A stretch of 13,412 nucleotides of DNA. Source: an uncultured Peptococcaceae bacterium (GTDB lineage: Bacteria; Bacillota; Peptococcia; Peptococcales; Peptococcaceae). This document shows, one piece after another, positions 6,603-13,200 of the stretch. Within the stretch, counting starts at the first letter, position 1. Each line of letters starts with the position of its first letter. Position numbers and translations under genes: made by a program. The stretch is from positions 1 through 13,412 of the forward strand of contig CALIQN010000061.1 in assembly GCA_938044045.1 (NCBI GenBank), read 5' to 3'. Below the pieces are notes generated by a model that was not told the origin of the DNA, ran no database searches, and saw only the letters and a program-made list of their open reading frames with translations.

Positions 6603-6893
6603 ATGCGTGATTATGAACTTCTTTACATCATCAAAACTGATCTTAGCGAAGAAGATACTCAAGCTACAGTTGAACGCTACAACACACTACTAGCAAAAGA
6701 GGGTGCTGAAGTGACTTCAGTAGATAAATGGGGAAAAAGAAAGTTAGCTTATGTGATTAACAAGACTCATCGTGATGGGTATTATGTTTTAGTTAACTTT
6801 AAAGGTGAAGCAAAGGCAGTCAATGAAGTTGATCGTCTCATGAAAATTGACGAAAATTTAATTCGCCATTTGATTACTCGTGTAGAAAAATAA
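6603..6893 (+). CDS. rpsF: 30S ribosomal protein S6
   Basis: Small-subunit platform protein that binds 16S rRNA as a complex with S18, which is encoded two genes downstream. The 96 residues are of normal length. It has the typical MRDYELLYIIKTDLSEEDTQ start, the VTSVDKWGKRKLAYVINKTHRDGYYVLVNF core, and a C terminus LMKIDENLIRHLITRVEK. A GGAGGAGG sequence (6588-6595) lies seven bases before ATG 6603. It is the first gene of the conserved rpsF-ssb-rpsR operon. Confidence 0.97.
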   Translation: MRDYELLYIIKTDLSEEDTQATVERYNTLLAKEGAEVTSVDKWGKRKLAYVINKTHRDGYYVLVNFKGEAKAVNEVDRLMKIDENLIRHLITRVEK

Positions 6894-6924
6894 GTCGTTC
6901 TTTGTATTAAGAAAGGTAATGAAA

Positions 6925-7359
6925 ATGAATAAGGTAATCTTAATTGGTAGATTAACAAGAGACCCTGAGATTCGCTATACACAAACTGGTAAAGCAGTTT
7001 GCGACTTTTCTTTAGCAGTAGATAGACCTTTTACCAGCAATAGTGGTGAAAGGGAAGCTGATTTTATCAACATTGTCGTTTGGAATAAACCTGCTGAGAA
7101 TGTTGCCAAATATTTGGCGAAAGGCAGACAATGTGCCGTAGAAGGTAGGCTTCAAATTCGTAGCTATGAAGGTAATGATGGTGTACGCAAATATCGTACA
7201 GAAGTCATTGCAAATTCTGTTGAGTTTCTTGGGTCTAATTCCTCTAGTCAGCCAAGGGAAAGTTACAATAACTTTACTGATAATGGCATTCAAAATGACT
7301 TTAATTCATCGCCTAGTGGTGAAGAGGTATTTTTTGCTGATGAAGACTTGCCTTTTTAG
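6925..7359 (+). CDS. ssb: Single-stranded DNA-binding protein SSB
   Basis: Tetrameric protein that coats single-stranded DNA in replication, recombination and repair and recruits partners through its tail. It has 144 residues from ATG 6925. The OB fold spans about 1-105: MNKVILIGRLTRDPEIRYT, VCDFSLAVDRPF, DFINIVVWNKPAENVAKYLAKG, VEGRLQIRSYE. Next is a Ser/Asn-rich linker, then the acidic tip DEDLPF, equivalent to the DDDIPF tip that binds partner proteins. I chose ATG 6925, eight bases after AAGG (6913-6916) and matching the family N terminus. An in-frame ATG at 6919 is two bases from that site and would add MK. Confidence 0.97.
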   Translation: MNKVILIGRLTRDPEIRYTQTGKAVCDFSLAVDRPFTSNSGEREADFINIVVWNKPAENVAKYLAKGRQCAVEGRLQIRSYEGNDGVRKYRTEVIANSVEFLGSNSSSQPRESYNNFTDNGIQNDFNSSPSGEEVFFADEDLPF

Positions 7360-7374
7360 AAAGGAGTTTAGACC

Positions 7375-7611
7375 ATGGCTAGAAGAGAACGCAACAATAG
7401 ACGCTCTCGTAAGAAAGTTTGTAACTATTGTGCTGATAAAAATACAGCAATTGATTATAAAGATATTAATCGTTTGAAAAAATTTACGACTGAAAGAGGA
7501 AAAATTCTTCCACGTCGTATTACAGGCAATTGTGCAAAACACCAACGTGCTTTGACTATTGCTATCAAGCGTGCTAGAACAATGGCACTTTTGCCATATT
7601 CTAATGACTAA
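7375..7611 (+). CDS. rpsR: 30S ribosomal protein S18, zinc-binding type
   Basis: S6 partner in the 30S platform. The protein has 78 residues with a basic N terminus (MARRERNNRRSRKKVC), then NYCADKN, the core DYKDINRLKKFTTERGKILPRRITG and the end CAKHQRALTIAIKRARTMALLPY. Cys-x2-Cys in VCNYC together with CAKH keeps all four candidate zinc ligands, so this is the zinc form. AAAGGAG at 7360-7366 lies eight bases before ATG 7375. A strong terminator follows 15 bases after the stop. The 3' end also contains a promoter candidate for the next gene. Confidence 0.97.
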   Translation: MARRERNNRRSRKKVCNYCADKNTAIDYKDINRLKKFTTERGKILPRRITGNCAKHQRALTIAIKRARTMALLPYSND

Positions 7612-7619
7612 AATATAAT
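7591..7619 (+). promoter_or_regulatory. Promoter candidate for the FAD oxidoreductase, inside the end of rpsR
   Basis: TTGCCA (7591-7596, five of six matches to TTGACA), 17 bases, then a perfect TATAAT (7614-7619). The start point would fall near 7626, at the first G of the terminator hairpin. The new transcript would therefore begin with that hairpin. Confidence 0.6.
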
Positions 7620-7626
7620 TATTTTT

Positions 7627-7662
7627 GGGGGGTGTGCAATTTATAATTGTACACCCCTTTTT
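7627..7662 (+). terminator. Intrinsic terminator of the rpsF-ssb-rpsR operon
   Basis: GGGGTGTGCAATT (7629-7641) pairs with AATTGTACACCCC (7645-7657), with one G-U pair and a three-base loop, followed by five T. It is a strong Rho-independent terminator 15 bases after the rpsR stop. If the promoter at 7591-7619 is real, the same hairpin would sit at the 5' end of the next mRNA. Confidence 0.88.
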
Positions 7663-7685
7663 AAGAACTCGAAAGGAGGTAAGAG

Positions 7686-9584
7686 ATGAAAAAAAGAATA
7701 CTATTATTGATCCTTGTTCTAGTAAGTATAGTTTGTGCTTGTGTAATGGGTTTAAAAATTCATGAAGAAAATAAAATTTATGATTTAATTACATATGACA
7801 GACCTCAAAAAGATACTTATGATGTGATTGTGGTTGGGAGTGACCCAGAAGGAATAGCTGCTGCTTATACAGCGAGCAAAGAGGGGCTTTCAACACTTTT
7901 AATAGATTTTAATCGTAACATGGTTGGAGGGTTATATACTTTAGGCGAGTTAAATATGATTGATTTTAATCGTCCGCCAGAAGGCTCTAGTCTTTTTGGA
8001 CGTGATACAGATTTTATCAATAAAGGATTTTTTGAAAAATTTTATCACTTGATTGGTAAAAGACAATCTTTTGATATCATGCGAGCTAATGAGGCTTTTA
8101 AAAGTTTATTGGCGGAATCTTCTACAGAGGTTGTTTTAGCTTCTGGAAAAGTGAATGGGATTCAATACGATAAGTCTAAAAAAGAAAGCACTTTGTCAGT
8201 GAAATGTGGTGATACTGATAGCCTATTGACAACTAAAGTAGTGATAGATGCTACTGGAAATGCAGATGTTGCTAAAATGGCAGGTGCTAAGTTTTATGAA
8301 GGAAAAGAAGATTTAGGTTTAAAGGGTGTTTATCAAGCAGCAACATTAGTTTATCGTCTAAAAAATATAGATTGGAAAAAAGTTGGAGATTTTTTGGAAC
8401 ATGATGGTAGTGAGTATACTGGTTTGACTGATAATGCTGCTTGGGGCTATGAGATTATGACTAAGTGTGAGATAAAACATCCACGTTTACAGTCTAGAGG
8501 ACTTAATCTTGGTAGACAAAATGATGGCACTGTACTGGTTAATGCTTTACAAATTTTTGATTTTAACCCTTATAAAGAAGATAAGAAAGCAATTGAAGCG
8601 ATATGTATTAAGGCAATAAAAACAGAAATACTACCTTTTATGAGAAAAAATTGTCCTGGGTTTGAGAATGCTGAATTTGTATCCATTGCACCAGAATTTT
8701 ATGTTCGTGAAAGTCGACATATGAAAGGTGAAGCAACTTTACGTGCTGGAGACGTGTTTGATAGTATTTTTAGTAAAAACTTTGTAGCCTCAGGCTCCTA
8801 TCCTATGGATGTTCAAACCTATGCTAAAGGACAGTTTGGGGTGAGTTATCAAGATAAGGTTATTTATGGTATTGATGCTGGGGTATGTGTGCCAAAAGAT
8901 GCAGAAGGTATTTTTGTGGTAAGTAAGTCTCTTAGTGTGGATTCTATTGCCTATGGTTCTGCTAGAACAGTACCGGTGTTGATCTCTATAGCTGAAGCGA
9001 GTGGCGCAATGTCAAAAATTATGGTAGAAGATAACCTTTCGACTAAAGAAGTTATCGCACCTGAATATACAAATCAGATAAGAAGAATTTTAAAAAGAAA
9101 TGGTGTGGCGCTCAAAGCTTATCCACACTATTATAAACATGATTATGATTCAAGTTATGCAATAAAAGAACTTAGGATTTTGCGTAATATGGGATTAATT
9201 GATTCACAAATGCTTAAAAAAGAAAGATTGAAAAATACTGTAAATGTTAATTATCTTATGGGCTTAGTAACGAGAATAGAGGAGCGTATTCCTAAAGATA
9301 AGCTTTCATTTGATCGCTTGAAAATTCTTAAGGTACTATATCCTCATCAAAATCTTGTTGATAGTAAAGCACTTCTAAGTTATGAAGATATGATTCACAC
9401 AGCTAATATACTTCTGAATAAGAAATATAATAGCTTTGCGGATATGCAAAAAGATGGAGTTTTATCTGAAAAAGTTAGTGAAAACTTAATAAAAAAACAA
9501 AGTCAAAATAAAGAAATTGATGAGGAAGATTTTTTTGCAGTTATGGGCAGCATAACGAACAAGCTACCGTTGATACATGCATAA
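7686..9584 (+). CDS. Membrane-anchored FAD-dependent oxidoreductase
   Basis: The protein has 632 residues. Residues 5-22 form a hydrophobic N-terminal segment after MKKR, a signal anchor or signal peptide; Cys17 and Cys19 are near it, but the lipobox is poor. The FAD-binding Rossmann motif YDVIVVGSDPEGIAAAY starts at residue 45; the usual GxGxxG reads GSDPEG. Next are GGLYTLGELN and a second FAD motif, VVIDATGNADVA, at 185-196. This resembles the FAD_oxidored (PF12831-type) family. From about 489 the protein leaves the oxidoreductase fold and becomes helical, with three segments that look loosely repeated. The substrate is unknown; the anchor implies action outside the cytoplasmic membrane. 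AAAGGAGGT (7672-7680) lies five bases before ATG 7686. Confidence 0.85.
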   Translation: MKKRILLLILVLVSIVCACVMGLKIHEENKIYDLITYDRPQKDTYDVIVVGSDPEGIAAAYTASKEGLSTLLIDFNRNMVGGLYTLGELNMIDFNRPPEGSSLFGRDTDFINKGFFEKFYHLIGKRQSFDIMRANEAFKSLLAESSTEVVLASGKVNGIQYDKSKKESTLSVKCGDTDSLLTTKVVIDATGNADVAKMAGAKFYEGKEDLGLKGVYQAATLVYRLKNIDWKKVGDFLEHDGSEYTGLTDNAAWGYEIMTKCEIKHPRLQSRGLNLGRQNDGTVLVNALQIFDFNPYKEDKKAIEAICIKAIKTEILPFMRKNCPGFENAEFVSIAPEFYVRESRHMKGEATLRAGDVFDSIFSKNFVASGSYPMDVQTYAKGQFGVSYQDKVIYGIDAGVCVPKDAEGIFVVSKSLSVDSIAYGSARTVPVLISIAEASGAMSKIMVEDNLSTKEVIAPEYTNQIRRILKRNGVALKAYPHYYKHDYDSSYAIKELRILRNMGLIDSQMLKKERLKNTVNVNYLMGLVTRIEERIPKDKLSFDRLKILKVLYPHQNLVDSKALLSYEDMIHTANILLNKKYNSFADMQKDGVLSEKVSENLIKKQSQNKEIDEEDFFAVMGSITNKLPLIHA

Positions 9585-9615
9585 AAATAATTATGCTGTT
9601 ATGGGTAAAGAGTAT

Positions 9616-9644
9616 TAGATAAATAAACACAACTATGCTAAAAT
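9616..9644 (+). promoter_or_regulatory. Promoter candidate of the polyamine operon
   Basis: TAGATA (9616-9621, four matches to TTGACA), a 17-base spacer, then an extended -10 TG-C-TAAAAT (TG 9636-9637, TAAAAT 9639-9644). Transcription would start near 9651, about 44 bases before the first gene. The extended -10 compensates for the weak -35. Confidence 0.55.
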
Positions 9645-9694
9645 GGAGGTGTTAAAGGTTTTGATACAAATGTGACAATTATTGGAGGGATAGT

Positions 9695-10894
9695 ATGGGA
9701 AAAGCGATGGTAATTGGTGCTGGTGGTGTTGCGAGTGTAGCAATCCATAAGATGTGCCAAAATAGTGATGTTTTTGAAGAAGTCCTAATAGCAAGTCGTA
9801 CAAAATCAAGATGTGATAGTATTGCGCAAAAGCTGTCTCATTCTAAAACCAAATTGACGACAGCCGCTTTAGATGCAGATAAGGTTGAAGACATTGTAGC
9901 TTTAATCAATGATTTTAAACCTGATGTTGTGGTGAATTTGGCACTACCCTATCAAGATTTGACTATCATGGAAGCTTGTTTACAAACAAAGACCAACTAT
10001 CTTGATACAGCAAATTATGAGCCAGAAGATACAGCAAAATTTGAGTATAAGTGGCAGTGGGATTACCGAGAACGCTTCAAAGAAGCCGGAATTATGGCAC
10101 TTTTGGGTAGTGGTTTTGATCCAGGTGTGACAAGTGTTTTCTCTACTTATGCACAAAAACATGAATTTGATGAGATTAATTACATTGATATCTTAGATTG
10201 CAATGGTGGAGATCATGGTTATCCTTTCGCAACAAACTTTAATCCTGAAATTAATATTAGGGAAGTTAGTGCAAATGGTAGCTACTGGGAAGATGGAAAA
10301 TGGATAGAGACAAAGCCCATGGAGATTCACCGAAAATATCATTTTGCTGAAGTTGGTGAAAAAGACATGTATCTTCTTCATCATGAAGAGCTTGAGTCTC
10401 TTGCACTTCATATCAAAGGAATCAAGCGCATTCGTTTCTTTATGACTTTTGGTGAAAGCTATTTAACGCATTTAAAATGTCTTGAAAATGTAGGTATGAC
10501 ATCTATTGAGCCAATTATGTATGAAGGGAAAGAAATTGTTCCACTTCAATTTTTAAAGGCTGTTTTACCAGATCCAGCAAGCCTAGGAGAACGCACCAAG
10601 GGCAAAACTAATATTGGTTGTATTTTCAGAGGCAAGAAAGATGGTAAAGATAAAACCTATTATCTTTATAACATCTGTGATCATGAAGCATGCTATAAAG
10701 AAGTTGGTTCTCAAGCAGTAAGTTATACTACAGGTGTACCTGCAATGATTGGGGCAATGCTTATGATAAAAGGTATCTGGAAAGGTGAGGGCGTCTTTAA
10801 TATAGAAGAGTTTGATCCAGATCCATTTATGGAAGCGCTTAATGAGTGGGGCTTACCTTGGCAAGAAGATCATAATCCAGAGTTGGTTGACTAA
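9695..10894 (+). CDS. Carboxynorspermidine/carboxyspermidine dehydrogenase, saccharopine dehydrogenase family
   Basis: Reductive condensation of L-aspartate beta-semialdehyde with putrescine (or diaminopropane), using NADPH, to give carboxyspermidine (or carboxynorspermidine), the first step of the non-AdoMet polyamine route. The 399 residues match the Lys9-like (COG1748) family. An N-terminal Rossmann fold starts MGKAMVIGAGGVASVAIHKM with GAGGVA at residues 8-13. The family features ALLGSGFDPGVTSVF, DCNGGDHGYPFATNFNPEIN and a late YTTGVPAMIGAMLM follow. The pairing with a nspC-type decarboxylase, sharing one base, points to polyamine rather than lysine metabolism. GGAGGGA (9684-9690) precedes ATG 9695. 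Which diamine is used cannot be told. Confidence 0.93.
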   Translation: MGKAMVIGAGGVASVAIHKMCQNSDVFEEVLIASRTKSRCDSIAQKLSHSKTKLTTAALDADKVEDIVALINDFKPDVVVNLALPYQDLTIMEACLQTKTNYLDTANYEPEDTAKFEYKWQWDYRERFKEAGIMALLGSGFDPGVTSVFSTYAQKHEFDEINYIDILDCNGGDHGYPFATNFNPEINIREVSANGSYWEDGKWIETKPMEIHRKYHFAEVGEKDMYLLHHEELESLALHIKGIKRIRFFMTFGESYLTHLKCLENVGMTSIEPIMYEGKEIVPLQFLKAVLPDPASLGERTKGKTNIGCIFRGKKDGKDKTYYLYNICDHEACYKEVGSQAVSYTTGVPAMIGAMLMIKGIWKGEGVFNIEEFDPDPFMEALNEWGLPWQEDHNPELVD

Positions 10895-12006
10895 TGTTAA
10901 AAACACCATATTTTTTAATTGATGAAGCAAAAATTCAAGCCAATTGTCAGATTTTACGTGATGTGATGGATAAGACAGGTGCAAAAATTTTATTGGCACA
11001 AAAGGCTTATTCAATATATCAAACTTATCCTTTGATCAAACAGTATCTTTCTGGCACAACAGCAAGTGGTCTTTATGAAGCTAGGCTAGGTCATGAAGAG
11101 ATGGGTGGAGAAACCCATGTTTTTTCTCCGGGTTATGATGAGGATACTTTTGATGAATTATTGACTTATGTTGATCATATCAGCTTTAATTCTTTTAGCC
11201 AGTGGGAAAAATATAAAGAAAAAGCATTATCAAGAAATATTAGTTGTGGCTTGCGTATTAATCCGGCATTTTCTACTCAAGATGGTCATGAGATTTATGA
11301 CCCCTGTGCTAGCGGTTCTAGACTAGGTATTTTAAAAAAAGACTTTGTTGGAAAAAATCTTGAGGGGATAGAGGGTTTGCATTTTCATACCCTTTGTGAG
11401 CAAAATGCTGAGCCATTAAAAGCAACCTTAGAGGTGATTGAACGTGATTTTGGTGAGTTGCTTCACCAGATGAAATGGCTCAATTTTGGTGGCGGACATC
11501 ATATTACAAGAAAGGATTATAATCTCGACTTGTTGTGTGAGTGTATTAGTCACTTTAAGGAAAAATACCATTTAGAGATTTATATTGAACCGGGTGAGGC
11601 AGTTGTGCTTAATGCAGGTTCGCTAGAGTGCAGGGTAGTAGATATTTTGCACAATGAAATTGATATAGCAATTTTAGATACATCAGCAACTTGTCATATG
11701 CCTGATGTCATTGAAATGCCTTATCGTCCACCGCTTTTAGGTAGTGGCGAAGCAGATGAGTACCAGTATACTTATCGTCTTGGAGGACCGAGTTGTTTAG
11801 CTGGGGACATTATAGGCGATTATAGTTTTTCTAAGCCATTAGAAGTTGGACAAGAGTTGAGCTTTTTAGATATGGCACTATATACTATGGTAAAGACGAA
11901 TACTTTTAATGGCATGCCTTTACCAAGCATTGCATTAAAGACCATTGAAGGCGATATTAAGATATTACAAGAGTTTGGGTATCAAGATTTTAAGATGCGT
12001 TTATAA
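10894..12006 (+). CDS. nspC: Carboxynorspermidine/carboxyspermidine decarboxylase
   Basis: Pyridoxal-phosphate enzyme of the alanine-racemase-like fold that removes CO2 from carboxyspermidine or carboxynorspermidine to give spermidine or norspermidine. The 370 residues are of normal length. The PLP lysine is probably Lys37 in LLAQKAYS; then come GTTASGLYEARLG, EEMGGETHVFSPGY, GLRINPAFS, GLHFHTLCEQ, NFGGGHHIT, YIEPGEAVV and, near the end, the GGPSCLAGDIIGDY segment with the Cys and Asp of this fold. The start codon shares its A with the stop of the dehydrogenase (TAATG), so the two are coupled. I infer spermidine as the more likely product from the wide use of this route in anaerobes. Confidence 0.95.
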   Translation: MLKTPYFLIDEAKIQANCQILRDVMDKTGAKILLAQKAYSIYQTYPLIKQYLSGTTASGLYEARLGHEEMGGETHVFSPGYDEDTFDELLTYVDHISFNSFSQWEKYKEKALSRNISCGLRINPAFSTQDGHEIYDPCASGSRLGILKKDFVGKNLEGIEGLHFHTLCEQNAEPLKATLEVIERDFGELLHQMKWLNFGGGHHITRKDYNLDLLCECISHFKEKYHLEIYIEPGEAVVLNAGSLECRVVDILHNEIDIAILDTSATCHMPDVIEMPYRPPLLGSGEADEYQYTYRLGGPSCLAGDIIGDYSFSKPLEVGQELSFLDMALYTMVKTNTFNGMPLPSIALKTIEGDIKILQEFGYQDFKMRL

Positions 12007-12024
12007 AAGAGAGGATGGATTACA

Positions 12025-12456
12025 ATGAGACACATTTTACTACCACTTGATGGATCAGCAACATCGAAGCATTCAATTGAACAAGCGATTAGTTTTGCGA
12101 AAGCATTTAAGGAGACTAAATTTACCCTCCTTTATGTTTTATCTCATCCAGAGGGAGAGATGATGACCAATGGTTCAATTATGATGCAAAATGCAATTGA
12201 GGCTGAAAAAGAAAAAAGTGAGCGTATGTTAGAAGCTTATCGTGAAGAATTTGGTGAAGATAAAGATAGAGTTTCCGTTCAAGTCGCGATAGGGCCGATT
12301 TCAAGTGTGATTATCGATATGGTAGAAACGAGTGATATTGATTATATCATTATGGGATCTCAAGGACTAGGGTCCGCTATGAGACGTCTACTTGTTGGTA
12401 GTGTGGCTAAAAAAGTCCTCACAAGTGTTGACATACCTGTCTTAGTCGTTAGATAA
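12025..12456 (+). CDS. Universal stress protein, UspA family (first copy)
   Basis: Small cytoplasmic alpha/beta nucleotide-binding protein, 143 residues. The start HILLPLDGSATSKHSIEQA carries the conserved Asp9. The end has the ATP-binding signature MGSQGLGSAMRRLLVGSVAKKVL (110-132, last strand IPVLVVR), which suggests the ATP-binding branch; the spacing is G-x2-G-x10-G-S, one residue longer than the usual x9. It starts 18 bases after nspC with GAGG at 12011-12014, so it shares the polyamine transcript, and it is closed by a strong terminator. A link between polyamines and stress is suggested by the operon only. The second copy in this window is a clear paralogue (both contain EEFGE..DRV). 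Confidence 0.93.
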   Translation: MRHILLPLDGSATSKHSIEQAISFAKAFKETKFTLLYVLSHPEGEMMTNGSIMMQNAIEAEKEKSERMLEAYREEFGEDKDRVSVQVAIGPISSVIIDMVETSDIDYIIMGSQGLGSAMRRLLVGSVAKKVLTSVDIPVLVVR

Positions 12457-12503
12457 TAAAAAATCCAGATTCTCTCAAAATGGTAGAGAATCTGGATTTT
12501 TTA
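12457..12503. terminator. Long bidirectional-looking terminator after the first UspA gene
   Basis: A perfect 19-base stem: 12457-12475 (T, six A, then TCCAGATTCTCT) pairs with 12485-12503 over a nine-base loop, with the A-run on one side and the T-run on the other. It begins directly after the stop codon and ends the polyamine-stress transcript. Confidence 0.93.
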
Positions 12504-12518
12504 TGAGTATTATGAGTA
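12502..12518 (+). repeat. Two tandem copies of TATGAGTA
   Basis: TATGAGTA lies at 12502-12509 and 12511-12518, a nine-base period. A second short direct pair, TTGAT-ctaa-TTGAT, follows at 12523-12536. Both stand at the upstream end of the regulatory region of the second UspA gene. Their significance is unknown. Confidence 0.4.
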
Positions 12519-12542
12519 GCTTTTGATCTAATTGATTAATAA

Positions 12543-12563
12543 AAATAAAAATAATTTATTAAA
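12543..12563 (+). repeat. 21-bp direct repeat, upstream copy
   Basis: The same 21 bases occur at 12543-12563 and 12681-12701. The unit is made only of A and T and contains AATAA-T-TTATT, a small inverted repeat. The copies are 138 bases apart (start to start) and flank the promoter region of the second UspA gene. AT-only sequence recurs easily by chance, but an identity of 21 bases is notable. Confidence 0.55.
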
Positions 12564-12610
12564 ATATTTTCTAATCAAACATGTTATGATTATAAAAATT
12601 TGTCAAATGA

Positions 12611-12616
12611 TATAAT
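12611..12616 (+). promoter_or_regulatory. Upstream promoter candidate P1 of the second UspA gene (-10 box)
   Basis: A perfect TATAAT with an extended TG two bases upstream (TG 12608-12609). No good -35 stands 17 bases away. It would give a leader of about 100 bases. This is the weaker of the two candidates by context. Confidence 0.4.
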
Positions 12617-12651
12617 TTTTCTTATTTTTTTGAAAAAAATGAATAAAAGAC

Positions 12652-12680
12652 TCTACAAATGGTAAAAAGTATGATACAAT
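12652..12680 (+). promoter_or_regulatory. Promoter candidate P2 of the second UspA gene
   Basis: TCTACA (12652-12657, four matches to TTGACA), 17 bases, then TACAAT (12675-12680) with an extended TG at 12672-12673. Transcription would start near 12687, inside the downstream 21-bp repeat, about 34 bases before the start codon. Confidence 0.6.
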
Positions 12681-12701
12681 AAATAAAAATAATTTATTAA
12701 A
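12681..12701 (+). repeat. 21-bp direct repeat, downstream copy
   Basis: This is the second copy of the repeat at 12543-12563. It begins directly after the P2 -10 box and covers the expected start of transcription, where a bound regulator would block the promoter. Confidence 0.55.
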
Positions 12702-12720
12702 TTAACAGGAGGCGTTGATT

Positions 12721-13158
12721 ATGTCACATATTTTGATTCCATTGGATGGTTCCTTTGAGCATGCTTTTGCAACGATTCGTGAAGGGGTTAAAATGGCAAA
12801 AGCTCTTGATGCTAAGGTTACTTTGTTACAAGTGATTCCAAATTTAGATACTTCCCAAGTACGTGTGGGTTGTGAAGTGGAAAAGAAGAATTTTGATGAT
12901 GAAAAAGCTAGTCAAATTTCTTTTTTAGAAAAGTGCAAAGAAGAATTTGGAGAGTATCAAGATAGAGTGACTTTAGAAATTCTTGTAGGTCATTCAGGTG
13001 TACCTGATGAAATTGATAATTATGCTAGAGAGCATGATGTTAGTTTAATTATCATAGGAACTGAAGGCACAGGTCTTTCTCTAAAGCGTATGCTTGTGGG
13101 TAGTGTGACAAAAAAACTACTTACTATTACTAAGATTCCTACCTTGGTGGTTAGCTAG
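12721..13158 (+). CDS. Universal stress protein, UspA family (second copy)
   Basis: A 145-residue Usp-fold protein. The N terminus MSHILIPLDGSFEHAFATI keeps the conserved Asp; the C-terminal nucleotide motif is GTEGTGLSLKRMLVGSVTKKLL, starting at Gly113, with the same x10 spacing as the first copy; the last strand is IPTLVVS. I chose ATG 12721, seven bases after AGGAGGC (12707-12713); an in-frame TTG at 12715 is too close. Unlike the first copy it has its own regulatory region of about 200 bases and stands alone, so it is probably regulated separately. It carries a single internal Cys pair-free stretch, RVGCEVEKK, not shared with the first copy. Confidence 0.93.
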   Translation: MSHILIPLDGSFEHAFATIREGVKMAKALDAKVTLLQVIPNLDTSQVRVGCEVEKKNFDDEKASQISFLEKCKEEFGEYQDRVTLEILVGHSGVPDEIDNYAREHDVSLIIIGTEGTGLSLKRMLVGSVTKKLLTITKIPTLVVS

Positions 13159-13165
13159 AATTAGA

Positions 13166-13200
13166 TAAAAAAAGAAGCCCAATTTGGGCTTCTTTTTTTA
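13166..13200. terminator. Bidirectional terminator between the converging UspA and hydrogenase genes
   Basis: A perfect 15-base stem: 13166-13180 (T, seven A, GAAGCCC) pairs with 13186-13200 over the loop AATTT, with an A-run on the left and a T-run on the right. It can stop transcription from both sides. The stop codon of the minus-strand hydrogenase (13198-13200) is part of the stem. Confidence 0.93.

Noticed and set aside
6782..7545. Minus-strand and alternate-frame open frames across rpsF, ssb and rpsR, up to about 100 codons
   Set aside because: They overlap well-identified genes, have no binding site or family features, and are translations of the opposite strand or another frame.
9579..9605. 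Short inverted repeat GCATAA/TTATGC at the end of the FAD oxidoreductase gene
   Set aside because: The stem is only six A/T-rich pairs and no T-run follows, so it is not a credible terminator.
9643..9675. Tiny open frame MEVLKVLIQM before the polyamine operon, possible leader peptide
   Set aside because: Its start falls at or before the predicted transcription start, it has no Shine-Dalgarno sequence and shows no regulatory codon run.
12523..12536. TTGAT-ctaa-TTGAT as an FNR or CRP-type site
   Set aside because: The halves are direct, not inverted; the consensus needs ATCAA on the right.
12600..12605. TTGTCA as a -35 box before the TATAAT at 12611
   Set aside because: The two are only five bases apart, far less than the 16-18 needed, and no -10 stands at the right distance downstream.
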